From positions 486,276 through 550,275 of the forward strand of contig NZ_JAJTTH010000006.1 of the NCBI RefSeq assembly GCF_021341665.1: a stretch of DNA of 64,000 nucleotides, in the 5' to 3' direction. Below are positions 25,432-33,649 of the stretch, one piece after another; position 1 is the stretch's first letter; the number at the start of each line of letters is the position of its first letter. Under the pieces are notes generated by a model, which saw only the letters and a program-made list of their open reading frames with translations, had not been told where the DNA came from and did no database searches. Both the position numbers and the translations under genes were made by a program. Source of the DNA: Pseudomonas sp. Au-Pse12 (GTDB lineage Bacteria; Pseudomonadota; Gammaproteobacteria; Pseudomonadales; Pseudomonadaceae).

Positions 25432-26370
25432 TCAACCTCGCGCCCGCTGCCGCAGCAGCGCCAGGAAAATCTCCAGCTCCCGACTCTGCGGTTCATCCTT
25501 TCTCAACATCACCCCGAACGGGCTCAGCTGTTCTTCGATCTCCAGGTCCAGGGCCGTCAGCAAGCCGGTGTGCACGTGGTCGCGGACCACGGTGTCGGTG
25601 AGGACCAGGATGGCATCGGTGATCTGTACCAGTTGCAACATGGCGAACACCGAGGTGCATTCGATGACGTCGCTGGGGGAGGCAACGTCGAGGCGGGCGA
25701 AGGCACTTTCCAGGGCCACGCGGGCGGGGCTGGTGTCGGGCTGGAGGATCCACGGCCAGGCTTCGACCATGTCCGCCAAATCGGGGGCGGCAACCTGGGT
25801 CAGGGGGTGGCCGGCGCGGACAACGACGGCCAGGTGTTCGTTGCCCAGGGGTTCGAAGGCGAAGCGCTGGCGGTCCTGGGCGTGGGACAGGCGGGCAATG
25901 GCGACGTCGATGCGGCGCTGGTCCAGCAGTTCGCTGAGCTGGTCGCTGGTGTCGCCCATGATCCGCAGGCGCAGCAGGGGGTGGCTGGCTTTCATTTCGG
26001 CGATGGATTGCACCACCAGATCCGGCACCGCGCCCATGATCGCGCCCACCGACAGGTAGCCATAGCCACCGGCCTGGCGGTCGGCCAGGTCTTCGGCGCA
26101 GCGCTCCAGGCCGTTGAGGGCGGCGCGGGCGAAACGCAGCAGTTCTTCACCGAGGACCGTGGCGCGCATGCCTCGGGATTGACGCTCGAACAGGGTGCAG
26201 CCGAAGGCTTCTTCGATTTCCTGGAGCATGCGCGTGGTGGCCGGCTGCGACATGTTCAAGGCTTCGGCCGCGCGGTGCAGGTTCTGGCTGTTGCCCAGGG
26301 TCACCAGCATCAGCAGGTGCTTGTAGCGCAGGCGGTTGAACAGGCTGCGGGCAGTGATCGGCGTCGACAT
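25432..26370 (-). CDS. LysR-family regulator of the L-rhamnose cluster
   Basis: A 312-residue transcription factor. The N-terminal winged HTH is clear (LHRAAEALNMSQPATTRML followed by GCTLFERQSRGMRAT), then a periplasmic-binding-like effector domain of two alpha/beta lobes (residues ~100-305). The start MSTPITARSLFNRL has AGGTG upstream. It is divergent from the lactonase gene with a 121-nt shared promoter region, the usual LysR arrangement, so it probably controls rhamnose catabolism with a pathway intermediate as effector. Family is certain; the target is inferred. Confidence 0.9.
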   Translation of the reverse strand: MSTPITARSLFNRLRYKHLLMLVTLGNSQNLHRAAEALNMSQPATTRMLQEIEEAFGCTLFERQSRGMRATVLGEELLRFARAALNGLERCAEDLADRQAGGYGYLSVGAIMGAVPDLVVQSIAEMKASHPLLRLRIMGDTSDQLSELLDQRRIDVAIARLSHAQDRQRFAFEPLGNEHLAVVVRAGHPLTQVAAPDLADMVEAWPWILQPDTSPARVALESAFARLDVASPSDVIECTSVFAMLQLVQITDAILVLTDTVVRDHVHTGLLTALDLEIEEQLSPFGVMLRKDEPQSRELEIFLALLRQRARG

Positions 26371-26491
26371 GAAAGGCACCTTGTTTGTTGTTCTGATACC
26401 CGGAGGGTATCGCAACGGACCAATCCCCTATTAGCTTTTGCACAGCGGCTTTGTTATTTCAAAGCCCCGGACAATAACCATGGAGCTGCCT
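26371..26491. promoter_or_regulatory. Divergent promoter region of the LysR and lactonase genes
   Basis: A 121-nt intergenic region between divergently read genes, AT-richer than its flanks. It should contain both promoters and the LysR binding site (T-N11-A type), which I cannot place exactly. Confidence 0.45.
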
Positions 26492-27364
26492 GTGAGCGCC
26501 CTCGCCCCGACCGCCTATGCCGGTCCGATCATCGATTGTCATATCCACCTGTTCGATCCGTACCGACCCCAGGGCATTCCCTGGCCAACTCCGGCGGACG
26601 CCATCTACAAGCCGCATTTGCCGGAAGATTACTGGCAGGTAGCAGCCAGGCATTCCATCACCGGGGTCATCGCCGTGGAGGCCAGCCCCTGGATCGGAGA
26701 TAACCGCTGGCTGCTGGAAACCCTGCGCGGCGACCCACGGATGCTGGGGTTTGTCGGCAACCTGGACCCGGCCGACCCGGGGTTTCGCCAGGCGCTGGAA
26801 GGGCTGGCCGCGGAGCCGCTGTTTCTAGGCTTGCGCTACGGCAACCTGTGGGATCGGGACCTGTTGGAGGATCAGCAAAAGCCCGGTTTCATCGACAACC
26901 TGCGAGCCTTGGCCAAAAGCGGGCGCAGCCTGGACAGCGCCAACCCGGATGGACGTTTGCTGGATGCATTGCTGAAGCTCAGTGACCGCCTGCCGGAGCT
27001 GCGGATCATCATCGATCACCTGCCCAACGCCCAGGTGCTGCCCGGCGAGGAGAAGGACTTCGAGCGACGGGTGAAGGCACTGGGAGAACGGCCCAATGTG
27101 CTGGCCAAGCTGGCGGAGATTCCTCAGGTGGGCGAACAGGGGGTGATTGTCGAGCCGGGGTTTTATCGGGATCGGCTGGAGTTGCTGTGGCAGGCCTTTG
27201 GCGAGGACCGGTGTTTCTTTGGCAGTGATTGGCCCAACAGCGAGTTGGTGGCGAGTTTTGACAGCACCCTGGGGTTGGTGCGGCGTTGCATGGCGCAGTA
27301 CTCGCCTGCCGCCCAGGAGAAATTCTTCCATCGCAATGCCGCGCGAGCCTACTGCCTGGGTTGA
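26492..27364 (+). CDS. L-rhamnono-1,4-lactonase (amidohydrolase family)
   Basis: A ~290-residue metal-dependent amidohydrolase that hydrolyses L-rhamnono-lactone to L-rhamnonate. The metal-site motif is IIDCHIHLFDP; IIDHLPNAQ and FGSDWPNSE provide further metal/substrate residues, as in L-fuconolactonase and L-rhamnono-lactonase. A GTG start at 26492 with GGAG 6 nt upstream is preferred; an ATG at 26480 in frame adds four residues. First gene right of the LysR regulator. It is separated from the rhmD operon by a REP element. Confidence 0.82.
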   Translation: MSALAPTAYAGPIIDCHIHLFDPYRPQGIPWPTPADAIYKPHLPEDYWQVAARHSITGVIAVEASPWIGDNRWLLETLRGDPRMLGFVGNLDPADPGFRQALEGLAAEPLFLGLRYGNLWDRDLLEDQQKPGFIDNLRALAKSGRSLDSANPDGRLLDALLKLSDRLPELRIIIDHLPNAQVLPGEEKDFERRVKALGERPNVLAKLAEIPQVGEQGVIVEPGFYRDRLELLWQAFGEDRCFFGSDWPNSELVASFDSTLGLVRRCMAQYSPAAQEKFFHRNAARAYCLG

Positions 27365-27791
27365 TTCGCCCAGCCGGCCCAGCTGTAGGAGTGGTCGGGC
27401 GACGCTGCGTTTGCCGGCGAAGGGGCCTTGAGTCTTGTACCCGCCTTGAGGGCGCGTTCGCTGGCAAGCCAGCTCCTACGATGGAGTACGGTGCGGATCA
27501 GGCCCCAATCGATACCCTGAGCGCATCAGTCTTAAGTTTATTTGAATTAGTCCGCATCAATCTGCCTCCGTAGACTCATCCCCATGCACTGAGGCAGCCG
27601 TCGTGCTGCCCTTCCCTTGCGCCTCGATAAATCCAATAAGGAACCGGCGTGATGAACAGCGTCCACTTGCCTTGCCCTTACTCCAGCAGTCCATTCGCCC
27701 CCCTCCGTATTCCCCGACACCGCGGCTGAGCGCCTCAGCCCGGGTCTTCAACGCGTCCGCACTTTGCCCCTTTGCCTTGCAGGAGAGCTTC
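27365..27791. other. Leader region before rhmD
   Basis: 427 nt without a gene: a REP element (27383-27480) then an AT-rich promoter-like stretch around 27520-27570 (tcttaagtttatttgaatta). A second, inducible promoter for the rhmD-aldA operon probably lies here. A long open frame in this interval is the upstream extension of rhmD and is not supported. Confidence 0.5.
27383..27480. repeat. REP-type palindromic element
   Basis: Inverted arms beginning ctgtaggagtggtcgggcga and ending ctggcaagccagctcctacg flank a ~40-nt spacer between the lactonase gene and rhmD. Confidence 0.75.
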
Positions 27792-28976
27792 ATGAGCACA
27801 CCGACCATCAAGTACGTTCGCGCTTTCACCCTCACCGGAGGCGGCGCCGACTATCACGACCAGGCGGCCGGCCACTGGATCGACGACCACATTTCCACGC
27901 CCATGGGCCGCTATCCCGAGTACCGCCAGAGCCGCCAGAGCTTCGGCATCAATGTGCTGGGCACCCTGGTGGTGGAGATCGAAGCCAGCGACGGCAACGT
28001 AGGTTTTGCGGTGACCACCGGTGGTGAGATCGGTGCCTTTATCGTCGAGAAGCACCTGGCGCGTTTCCTCGAAGGGGCCAAGGTCACCGACATCGAAAAG
28101 ATCTGGGACCAGATGTACCACGCGACCCTCTACTACGGCCGCAAGGGCGTCGTCCTCAACACCATCTCCGGGGTCGACCTGGCGCTCTGGGACTTGCTCG
28201 GCAAGATCCGCAAGGAGCCCGTGCACCAACTGCTGGGCGGGGCGGTACGCGATGAGTTGCAGTTCTACTGCACCGGCGCCCGCCCGGATCTGGCCAAGGA
28301 AATGGGCTTTATCGGCGGCAAGATGCCCCTGCAACACGGCCCCGCCGAAGGCGAGGAAGGCCTGCGCAAAAACCTCGAACACTTGGCCAATATGCGCGAG
28401 AAAGTCGGCGACGATTTCTGGCTGATGTTCGACTGCTGGATGAGCCTGGACCTGAACTACGCCACGCGCCTGGCCAAGGGCGCCGCCGAGTTCGGCCTGA
28501 AGTGGATCGAAGAGGCCCTGCCGCCAGACGATTACTGGGGCTACGCGGCGCTGCGCAAGAACGTACCGAGCGGCATGCTGGTGACCACCGGCGAGCACGA
28601 AGCCACGCGCTGGGGCTTCCGCATGCTGCTGGAAATGGGTTGCTGCGACATCATCCAGCCAGACGTCGGCTGGTGTGGCGGGATCACCGAGCTGATCAAG
28701 ATCTCGGCCCTGGCCGATGCCCACAACGCCCTGGTCGTGCCTCACGGCTCGTCGGTGTACAGCTACCACTTCGTGATCACCCGCACCAATAGCCCGTTCG
28801 CCGAGTTCCTCAACATGTCGCCCAAGGCCGACCAGATCGTGCCGATGTTCGCCCCGCAACTGCTCGGTGAGCCGGTACCGGTCAACGGTCGCATGCGCGC
28901 TTCGGTGCTGGACAAGCCAGGCTTCGGGGTCGAGCTCAATCCCGAGTGCACCCTGCACCGCCCCTACGTTCGCTGA
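27792..28976 (+). CDS. rhmD: L-rhamnonate dehydratase RhmD
   Basis: Enolase-superfamily enzyme removing water from L-rhamnonate to give 2-keto-3-deoxy-L-rhamnonate. The 394-residue product matches E. coli RhmD closely in its signature stretches: GGGADYHDQAAGHWIDDHI, SRQSFGINVLGTLVVE, CTGARPDLAKEMGFIGGKMP, metal ligands in FDCWMS and WIEEALPPDD, and catalytic GEHEATRWGF and PDVGWCGG / VPHGSSVYSYH. Start MSTPTIKYVRAF has AGGAG 6 nt upstream. First gene of a compact operon: rhaM follows after 15 nt. Confidence 0.95.
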   Translation: MSTPTIKYVRAFTLTGGGADYHDQAAGHWIDDHISTPMGRYPEYRQSRQSFGINVLGTLVVEIEASDGNVGFAVTTGGEIGAFIVEKHLARFLEGAKVTDIEKIWDQMYHATLYYGRKGVVLNTISGVDLALWDLLGKIRKEPVHQLLGGAVRDELQFYCTGARPDLAKEMGFIGGKMPLQHGPAEGEEGLRKNLEHLANMREKVGDDFWLMFDCWMSLDLNYATRLAKGAAEFGLKWIEEALPPDDYWGYAALRKNVPSGMLVTTGEHEATRWGFRMLLEMGCCDIIQPDVGWCGGITELIKISALADAHNALVVPHGSSVYSYHFVITRTNSPFAEFLNMSPKADQIVPMFAPQLLGEPVPVNGRMRASVLDKPGFGVELNPECTLHRPYVR

Positions 28977-28991
28977 TCAAGGAGTCGTGCC

Positions 28992-29312
28992 ATGCACACC
29001 CGCGCCTTTCGCATGAACCTCGACCCCGGCCAGGAACAGGAGTACCTGCGCCGCCACGATGAAATCTGGCCGGAGCTGGTGGCGCTGCTGCGGGGCGCCG
29101 GGATCGAGGACTACCGGATCTTTCTCGATACCGAAAGCCACGCCCTGTTCGCCGTGATGACCCACCAGGAGCCACACGGTCTGGATGACCTACCCCAGCA
29201 CCCGGTGATGCAACGCTGGTGGCAGTACATGAAAGACATCATGCCCAGCCAGGCCGACGGTTCGCCGTGCAGTGTCGAGCTCAGGCCGATGTTCGACCTG
29301 CCACGGACCTGA
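28992..29312 (+). CDS. rhaM: L-rhamnose mutarotase RhaM
   Basis: A 106-residue dimeric alpha/beta barrel protein interconverting L-rhamnose anomers. Family marks include RAFRMNLDPGQEQEYLRRHD, IWPELVALLRGAGIEDYRIF and the active-site region ending QRWWQYMKDIMPSQADGSP. A GGAG-like site (aaggagtcgtgcc) precedes the ATG. It sits between dehydratase and transporter genes. Confidence 0.93.
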   Translation: MHTRAFRMNLDPGQEQEYLRRHDEIWPELVALLRGAGIEDYRIFLDTESHALFAVMTHQEPHGLDDLPQHPVMQRWWQYMKDIMPSQADGSPCSVELRPMFDLPRT

Positions 29313-29372
29313 ACCCGGCCGGCGCCCGGCGCCGGCCCCAACCGCCGATAACAATAAGAAGGAAAGCGCAAC

Positions 29373-30431
29373 GTGGAAATCATCTTTCTGGGAGTGATCC
29401 TGCACTTCATCGGAGGCTTCGCTTCCGGCAGTTTCTACATCCCCTACAAAAAGGTCGAAGGCTGGGCCTGGGAAAGCTACTGGATCGTCGGCGGCCTGGT
29501 GTCCTGGCTGCTGGTGCCGGTGATTGCCGCACTGCTGACGGTGCCGGGCTTTGTCGAAATCCTGCGCAACGCCGACAGCGTGACCCTGTTCTGGACCTAC
29601 TTCTTCGGCGTGCTCTGGGGCATCGGCGGGCTGACCTTCGGCCTGACCATGCGCTACCTGGGTTTGTCCCTGGGCATGTCGCTGATCATGGGCCTGACCT
29701 CGGCCCTGGGGGCGCTGATGCCACCGATCTACCGCGACCTGTTCACCGACGCCCAGGCCGGCACCTTCACCGAGATGCTCGGCAACCCGGGGGGCAACTG
29801 GGTGCTGATCGGGGTCCTGGTGTCGCTGCTGGGCATCGCCCTGTGCGGCCGCGCCGGGCTGGTCAAGGAGCGGGAAGTGCCGGACAGCACCAAGTTCCAG
29901 AGCGTCAAGGAATTCTCCCTGGCCAAGGGCGCCCTGGTGGCACTGATTTCCGGGGTGCTCAGTGCCTGCTTCAGCTACGGCATCGCCGCCGGCCAGCCCC
30001 TGGCGGAAGCGGCCATCGCCCACGGCGCCAATAGCCTGTTCCAGAACAACGTGACCTTCATGGTGATCATGTGGGGCGGCCTGACCACCAACGGCATCTG
30101 GTGCCTGTGGCTCAACTACCGCAACCGCAGCTTCCACAACTACACCGACCGCAGCACCCCACTGCTGCGCAACTACCTGCTGGTGGCCGTGGCCGGGACC
30201 CTGTGGTTCCTGCAGTTCTTCTTCTACGGCATGGGCGCCAGCCGCATGCACAACGACGCCAGCTCCTGGGTGTTGCACATGTCCTTCATCATCATCGTGT
30301 CCAACGTCTGGGGCCTGTACTTCCGTGAATGGCAAGGCACCAGCGCCCGCACCAAACAGGTGCTGCTACTGGGCATCGCGGTGATCCTGGCGTCCATCGC
30401 CATGGTCGGCTACGGCAACTACCTCGGCTGA
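29373..30431 (+). CDS. rhaT: L-rhamnose/proton symporter RhaT
   Basis: A 352-residue inner-membrane transporter of the drug/metabolite (RhaT) superfamily with about ten hydrophobic spans. The start EIIFLGVILHFIGGFASGSF and the segment SLGMSLIMGLTSALGALMPP match RhaT. A GTG start at 29373 with AAGGAAAG upstream is used. It lies between rhaM and the L-rhamnose dehydrogenase gene, so rhamnose is taken up as free sugar. Confidence 0.92.
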   Translation: MEIIFLGVILHFIGGFASGSFYIPYKKVEGWAWESYWIVGGLVSWLLVPVIAALLTVPGFVEILRNADSVTLFWTYFFGVLWGIGGLTFGLTMRYLGLSLGMSLIMGLTSALGALMPPIYRDLFTDAQAGTFTEMLGNPGGNWVLIGVLVSLLGIALCGRAGLVKEREVPDSTKFQSVKEFSLAKGALVALISGVLSACFSYGIAAGQPLAEAAIAHGANSLFQNNVTFMVIMWGGLTTNGIWCLWLNYRNRSFHNYTDRSTPLLRNYLLVAVAGTLWFLQFFFYGMGASRMHNDASSWVLHMSFIIIVSNVWGLYFREWQGTSARTKQVLLLGIAVILASIAMVGYGNYLG

Positions 30432-30459
30432 TCCCCTTTTTAAAAACAGGAGTCTCTCC

Positions 30460-31230
30460 ATGTTGCTCAAAGACAAGACCGTCATCATCACTGGCGCTTC
30501 CCGTGGCATCGGTCGCGCCGCCGCTCTGGAATGCGCTCGCCAGGGTGGCCGCGTGGTGGTCGCCCACAGTGGCAGCGCCCAGGGCCACGAGGCCGCATGT
30601 TCATTGCTCAAGGAGATCGAGACCTTTGGCGGCCAGGCGATCCAGATCGGCAGCGACGCCGCCGATCTGGACACCGGCGAGCGCCTGGTGGACGCCGCAG
30701 TCGAGGCCTTCGGCAGTGTCGATGTGTTCGTCAACAACGCCGGCATCTGCCCCTTCCACTCCTTCCTCGACATGCCCAAGGAGGTGTACCTGAAGACGGT
30801 GAACACCAACCTCAACGGCGCCTACTTTGCGGTGCAGGCCGCGGCCAACCAGATGAAGCGCCAGGGCAGCGGCGGCTCGATCATCGCCGTCAGTTCCATC
30901 AGCGCCCTGGTGGGTGGAGGCATGCAGACCCACTACACACCGACCAAGGCCGGCCTGCATTCGCTGATGCAGTCCTGCGCCATTGCCCTGGGCCCGTACG
31001 GCATTCGCTGCAACTCGGTGCTGCCAGGGTCCATTGCCACCGACATCAACAAGGACGATTTCGCCAACCCGGAGAAGCGCGAATACATGGTCAAGCGCAC
31101 GCCCCTGGGCCGCCTCGGCGAACCGGAGGACATCGCCGGGCCCATTGTCTTCCTCGCCTCCGACATGGCGCGCTACGTCACCGGCGCCGCGCTGCTGGTA
31201 GACGGCGGCCTGTTCGTCAACCTGCAATAA
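30460..31230 (+). CDS. L-rhamnose 1-dehydrogenase (SDR family)
   Basis: A 256-residue short-chain dehydrogenase. The cofactor motif TGASRGIG, NNAG, catalytic Ser (AVSSISAL) and YTPTK (Tyr-x-x-x-Lys) are all present, with C-terminal GGLFVNLQ. It oxidises L-rhamnose to L-rhamnono-1,4-lactone, the first step of the non-phosphorylative route known from Azotobacter and Pseudomonas relatives. Function is assigned from the cluster and close resemblance to that enzyme group. 28 nt after rhaT. Confidence 0.85.
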   Translation: MLLKDKTVIITGASRGIGRAAALECARQGGRVVVAHSGSAQGHEAACSLLKEIETFGGQAIQIGSDAADLDTGERLVDAAVEAFGSVDVFVNNAGICPFHSFLDMPKEVYLKTVNTNLNGAYFAVQAAANQMKRQGSGGSIIAVSSISALVGGGMQTHYTPTKAGLHSLMQSCAIALGPYGIRCNSVLPGSIATDINKDDFANPEKREYMVKRTPLGRLGEPEDIAGPIVFLASDMARYVTGAALLVDGGLFVNLQ

Positions 31231-31245
31231 CCCGGGAGCCTCGCC

Positions 31246-32052
31246 ATGCATATGCCACACAACCGCTTCAAGGCCGCCCTCGCGGGCGGCGACACCCAGT
31301 ATGGCGTCTGGGCCGGCTTTGCCAGCGGCTACGCCGCGGAAATCACCGCCAGCATCGGCTACGACTGGCTGCTGATCGACAGCGAACACGCGCCCAACAG
31401 CGTGCCCGGCATCCTCGCCCAATTGCAGGCCGTAGCGCCCTACTCCAGCGCCCCGGTGGTGCGTGCGGTGAATGGCGACAGTGCGCTGATCAAGCAACTG
31501 CTGGATATCGGCGTACAGAGCCTGATGGTGCCCATGGTGGAAAGCGCCGAGCAGGCCCGGGCCCTGGTACGCGCCATGCGCTACCCACCCCACGGCATTC
31601 GCGGCGTAGGTGGCGGCCTGGCCCGGGCCACCCGCTGGGACGCAGTGCCCGACTACCTGGCCACGGCCCATGAAGAGCTGTGCCTGATCGTGCAGGTGGA
31701 GTCGCGCCTAGGGGTTGAGAACGCCGCGCAAATCGCCGCTGTGGAAGGGGTGGACGCAGTGTTCATCGGCCCGGCTGACCTGTCTTCCGGCCTGGGCTTT
31801 CCCGGCAACCCGGGACACCCCGAGGTACAGGCGCAGATCCGCCACGCCATCGACGCCACCCTGGCGGCTGGCAAGGTGGCGGGGATTCTCGCGCCCTTCG
31901 AGGAAGACGCCCGACGCTACCAGCAATGGGGCTGCCGCTTTATCGCCGTGGGCATCGACATCAGCCTGTTCCGCCAGGCGGCGCTGAGCAACCTGGCGTG
32001 TTATCGCCAACCGGAGCACACCGCTGCAACGCCCCCCTCCCGCACTTACTGA
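31246..32052 (+). CDS. rhmA: 2-keto-3-deoxy-L-rhamnonate aldolase RhmA-type (HpcH/HpaI family)
   Basis: A 268-residue class II aldolase splitting 2-keto-3-deoxy-L-rhamnonate into pyruvate and L-lactaldehyde. HpcH/HpaI marks: ASIGYDWLLIDSEHAPN, the pyruvate-binding arginine (VVRAVNGD), the QVESRLGVENA metal glutamate region and VFIGPADLSSGLG. Start at MHMPHNRF behind GGGAG; an internal Met two codons on is possible. 15 nt after the dehydrogenase gene. Confidence 0.9.
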   Translation: MHMPHNRFKAALAGGDTQYGVWAGFASGYAAEITASIGYDWLLIDSEHAPNSVPGILAQLQAVAPYSSAPVVRAVNGDSALIKQLLDIGVQSLMVPMVESAEQARALVRAMRYPPHGIRGVGGGLARATRWDAVPDYLATAHEELCLIVQVESRLGVENAAQIAAVEGVDAVFIGPADLSSGLGFPGNPGHPEVQAQIRHAIDATLAAGKVAGILAPFEEDARRYQQWGCRFIAVGIDISLFRQAALSNLACYRQPEHTAATPPSRTY

Positions 32053-32071
32053 GCTTTGAGGAGCCCTGGCC

Positions 32072-33508
32072 ATGAGCCTGTCCCTACCGATTTACCAGAA
32101 CTACATCAACGGCACTTTCCGCTCCAGCGTCGAGCACCTGCCGGTGAGCAACCCGGCTACCGGCGAACTGCTGTCCCACGTTCCGGACTCGACCCGGGAA
32201 GACGTCGACCAGGCCATCACCGCCGCCCGCGCCGCGCAGAAAGACTGGGCCCGTACCCCGGCCAACGAGCGCGGCCGGTACTTGCGGCAGATCGCCACGC
32301 AAATCCGCGCCAACGTGCCGCAGCTGGCGCGCACCATCACTGCTGAGCAGGGCAAGATCTCGGCCCTGGCGGAAGTCGAAGTCAACTTCACCGCCGACTA
32401 CCTGGACTACATGGCCGAATGGGGCCGGCGCATCGAAGGCGAGATCATCAACAGCGACCGCCCCGGCGAGAACATCTTCCTGTTCCGCAAACCCCTGGGC
32501 GTGGTGGCCGGTATCCTGCCGTGGAACTTCCCGTTCTTCCTCATCGCCCGCAAGCTGGCGCCGGCGCTGATCACCGGCAACACCATCGTCATCAAGCCCA
32601 GCGAGGAAACCCCGAACAACTGCTTCGAGTTCGCCCGGCTGGTAGCCGCAACCGACTTGCCGGCCGGGGTCTTCAACGTCGTCAGCGGCGCCGGCAGCGT
32701 TGGCGGGCAACTGAGCAGCCACAGCGGTATCGACATGATCAGCTTCACCGGCAGCATCGCCACCGGGGCGCGGATCATGGCCGCAGCCGCCCCCAACCTG
32801 ACCAAGCTCAACCTGGAGCTGGGAGGCAAGGCACCGGCCATTGTCCTGGCCGATGCCGACCTGGATCTGGCGGTCAGGGCCATCCGCGATTCGCGGATCA
32901 TCAACACCGGGCAAGTGTGCAACTGCGCCGAGCGGGTCTATGTACAACGCAGTGTCGCCGAGCCCTTTATCGAGCGCATCGCCCACGCCATGAGCGCCAC
33001 CCGCTACGGCGATCCGCTGGCGGACAGCAGCGTGGAAATGGGCCCGCTGATCAACCAGGCGGGGCTGGACAAGGTGGCGGAAAAGGTTCGCGTGGCTCGT
33101 GCTCAGGGTGCGCAGTTGATAACCGGTGGCCAAGTGGCGGACAGGCCTTCGGGCTTCCACTACCAGCCCACGGTGCTGGCCGCTTGCAGCGCCGAGATGG
33201 CGATCATGCAAGAGGAAATTTTCGGCCCGGTGCTGCCGATCCAGATCGTCGACGACCTGGACGAAGCCATCCAGCTGGCCAACGCCAGCGACTACGGCCT
33301 GACCTCGTCGGTGTTCACCCGCGACCTGGGCAAGGCCATGCACGCGGTGCGCGAGCTGGACTTCGGCGAGACCTACATCAACCGCGAACACTTCGAAGCC
33401 ATGCAGGGCTTCCACGCCGGGGTGCGCAAGTCCGGAATCGGCGGCGCCGACGGCAAGCACGGGCTCTACGAGTACACCCACAGCCACGTGGTCTACCTGC
33501 AAAGCTGA
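32072..33508 (+). CDS. aldA: L-lactaldehyde dehydrogenase AldA
   Basis: A 478-residue NAD-dependent aldehyde dehydrogenase oxidising L-lactaldehyde to L-lactate, last step of the pathway. Landmarks are GILPWNFPFFLIARKLAPAL, SFTGSIATGARIM, the catalytic glutamate in LELGGKAPAI and the nucleophile in NTGQVCNCAERVYV. It closely follows the AldA subfamily in length and the ending KHGLYEYTHSHVVYLQS. Ends in a terminator-like hairpin. Confidence 0.92.
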   Translation: MSLSLPIYQNYINGTFRSSVEHLPVSNPATGELLSHVPDSTREDVDQAITAARAAQKDWARTPANERGRYLRQIATQIRANVPQLARTITAEQGKISALAEVEVNFTADYLDYMAEWGRRIEGEIINSDRPGENIFLFRKPLGVVAGILPWNFPFFLIARKLAPALITGNTIVIKPSEETPNNCFEFARLVAATDLPAGVFNVVSGAGSVGGQLSSHSGIDMISFTGSIATGARIMAAAAPNLTKLNLELGGKAPAIVLADADLDLAVRAIRDSRIINTGQVCNCAERVYVQRSVAEPFIERIAHAMSATRYGDPLADSSVEMGPLINQAGLDKVAEKVRVARAQGAQLITGGQVADRPSGFHYQPTVLAACSAEMAIMQEEIFGPVLPIQIVDDLDEAIQLANASDYGLTSSVFTRDLGKAMHAVRELDFGETYINREHFEAMQGFHAGVRKSGIGGADGKHGLYEYTHSHVVYLQS

Positions 33509-33514
33509 ACCTCG

Positions 33515-33544
33515 CCGGGCCTGCCCTCTCAAGCCCGGTTTTTT
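33515..33544 (+). terminator. Rho-independent terminator after aldA
   Basis: Stem ccgggc / gcccgg with a 12-nt loop followed by TTTTTT, 7 nt past the aldA stop. It separates the rhmD-aldA operon from the porin gene. Confidence 0.8.
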
Positions 33545-33649
33545 CCGCAATTGCGCGAACGGCGTGGCCACCACGTCGCGGATCACTGCGCCCCGAATAC
33601 ACCCGGCACAGGGCTGTGCCCACAACAATAACAACAGGTGAATCTGCTC

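Noticed and set aside
25206..25601. Plus-strand 131-codon frame left of the LysR gene
   Set aside because: No ribosome site or family resemblance, and its second half is antisense to the LysR gene.
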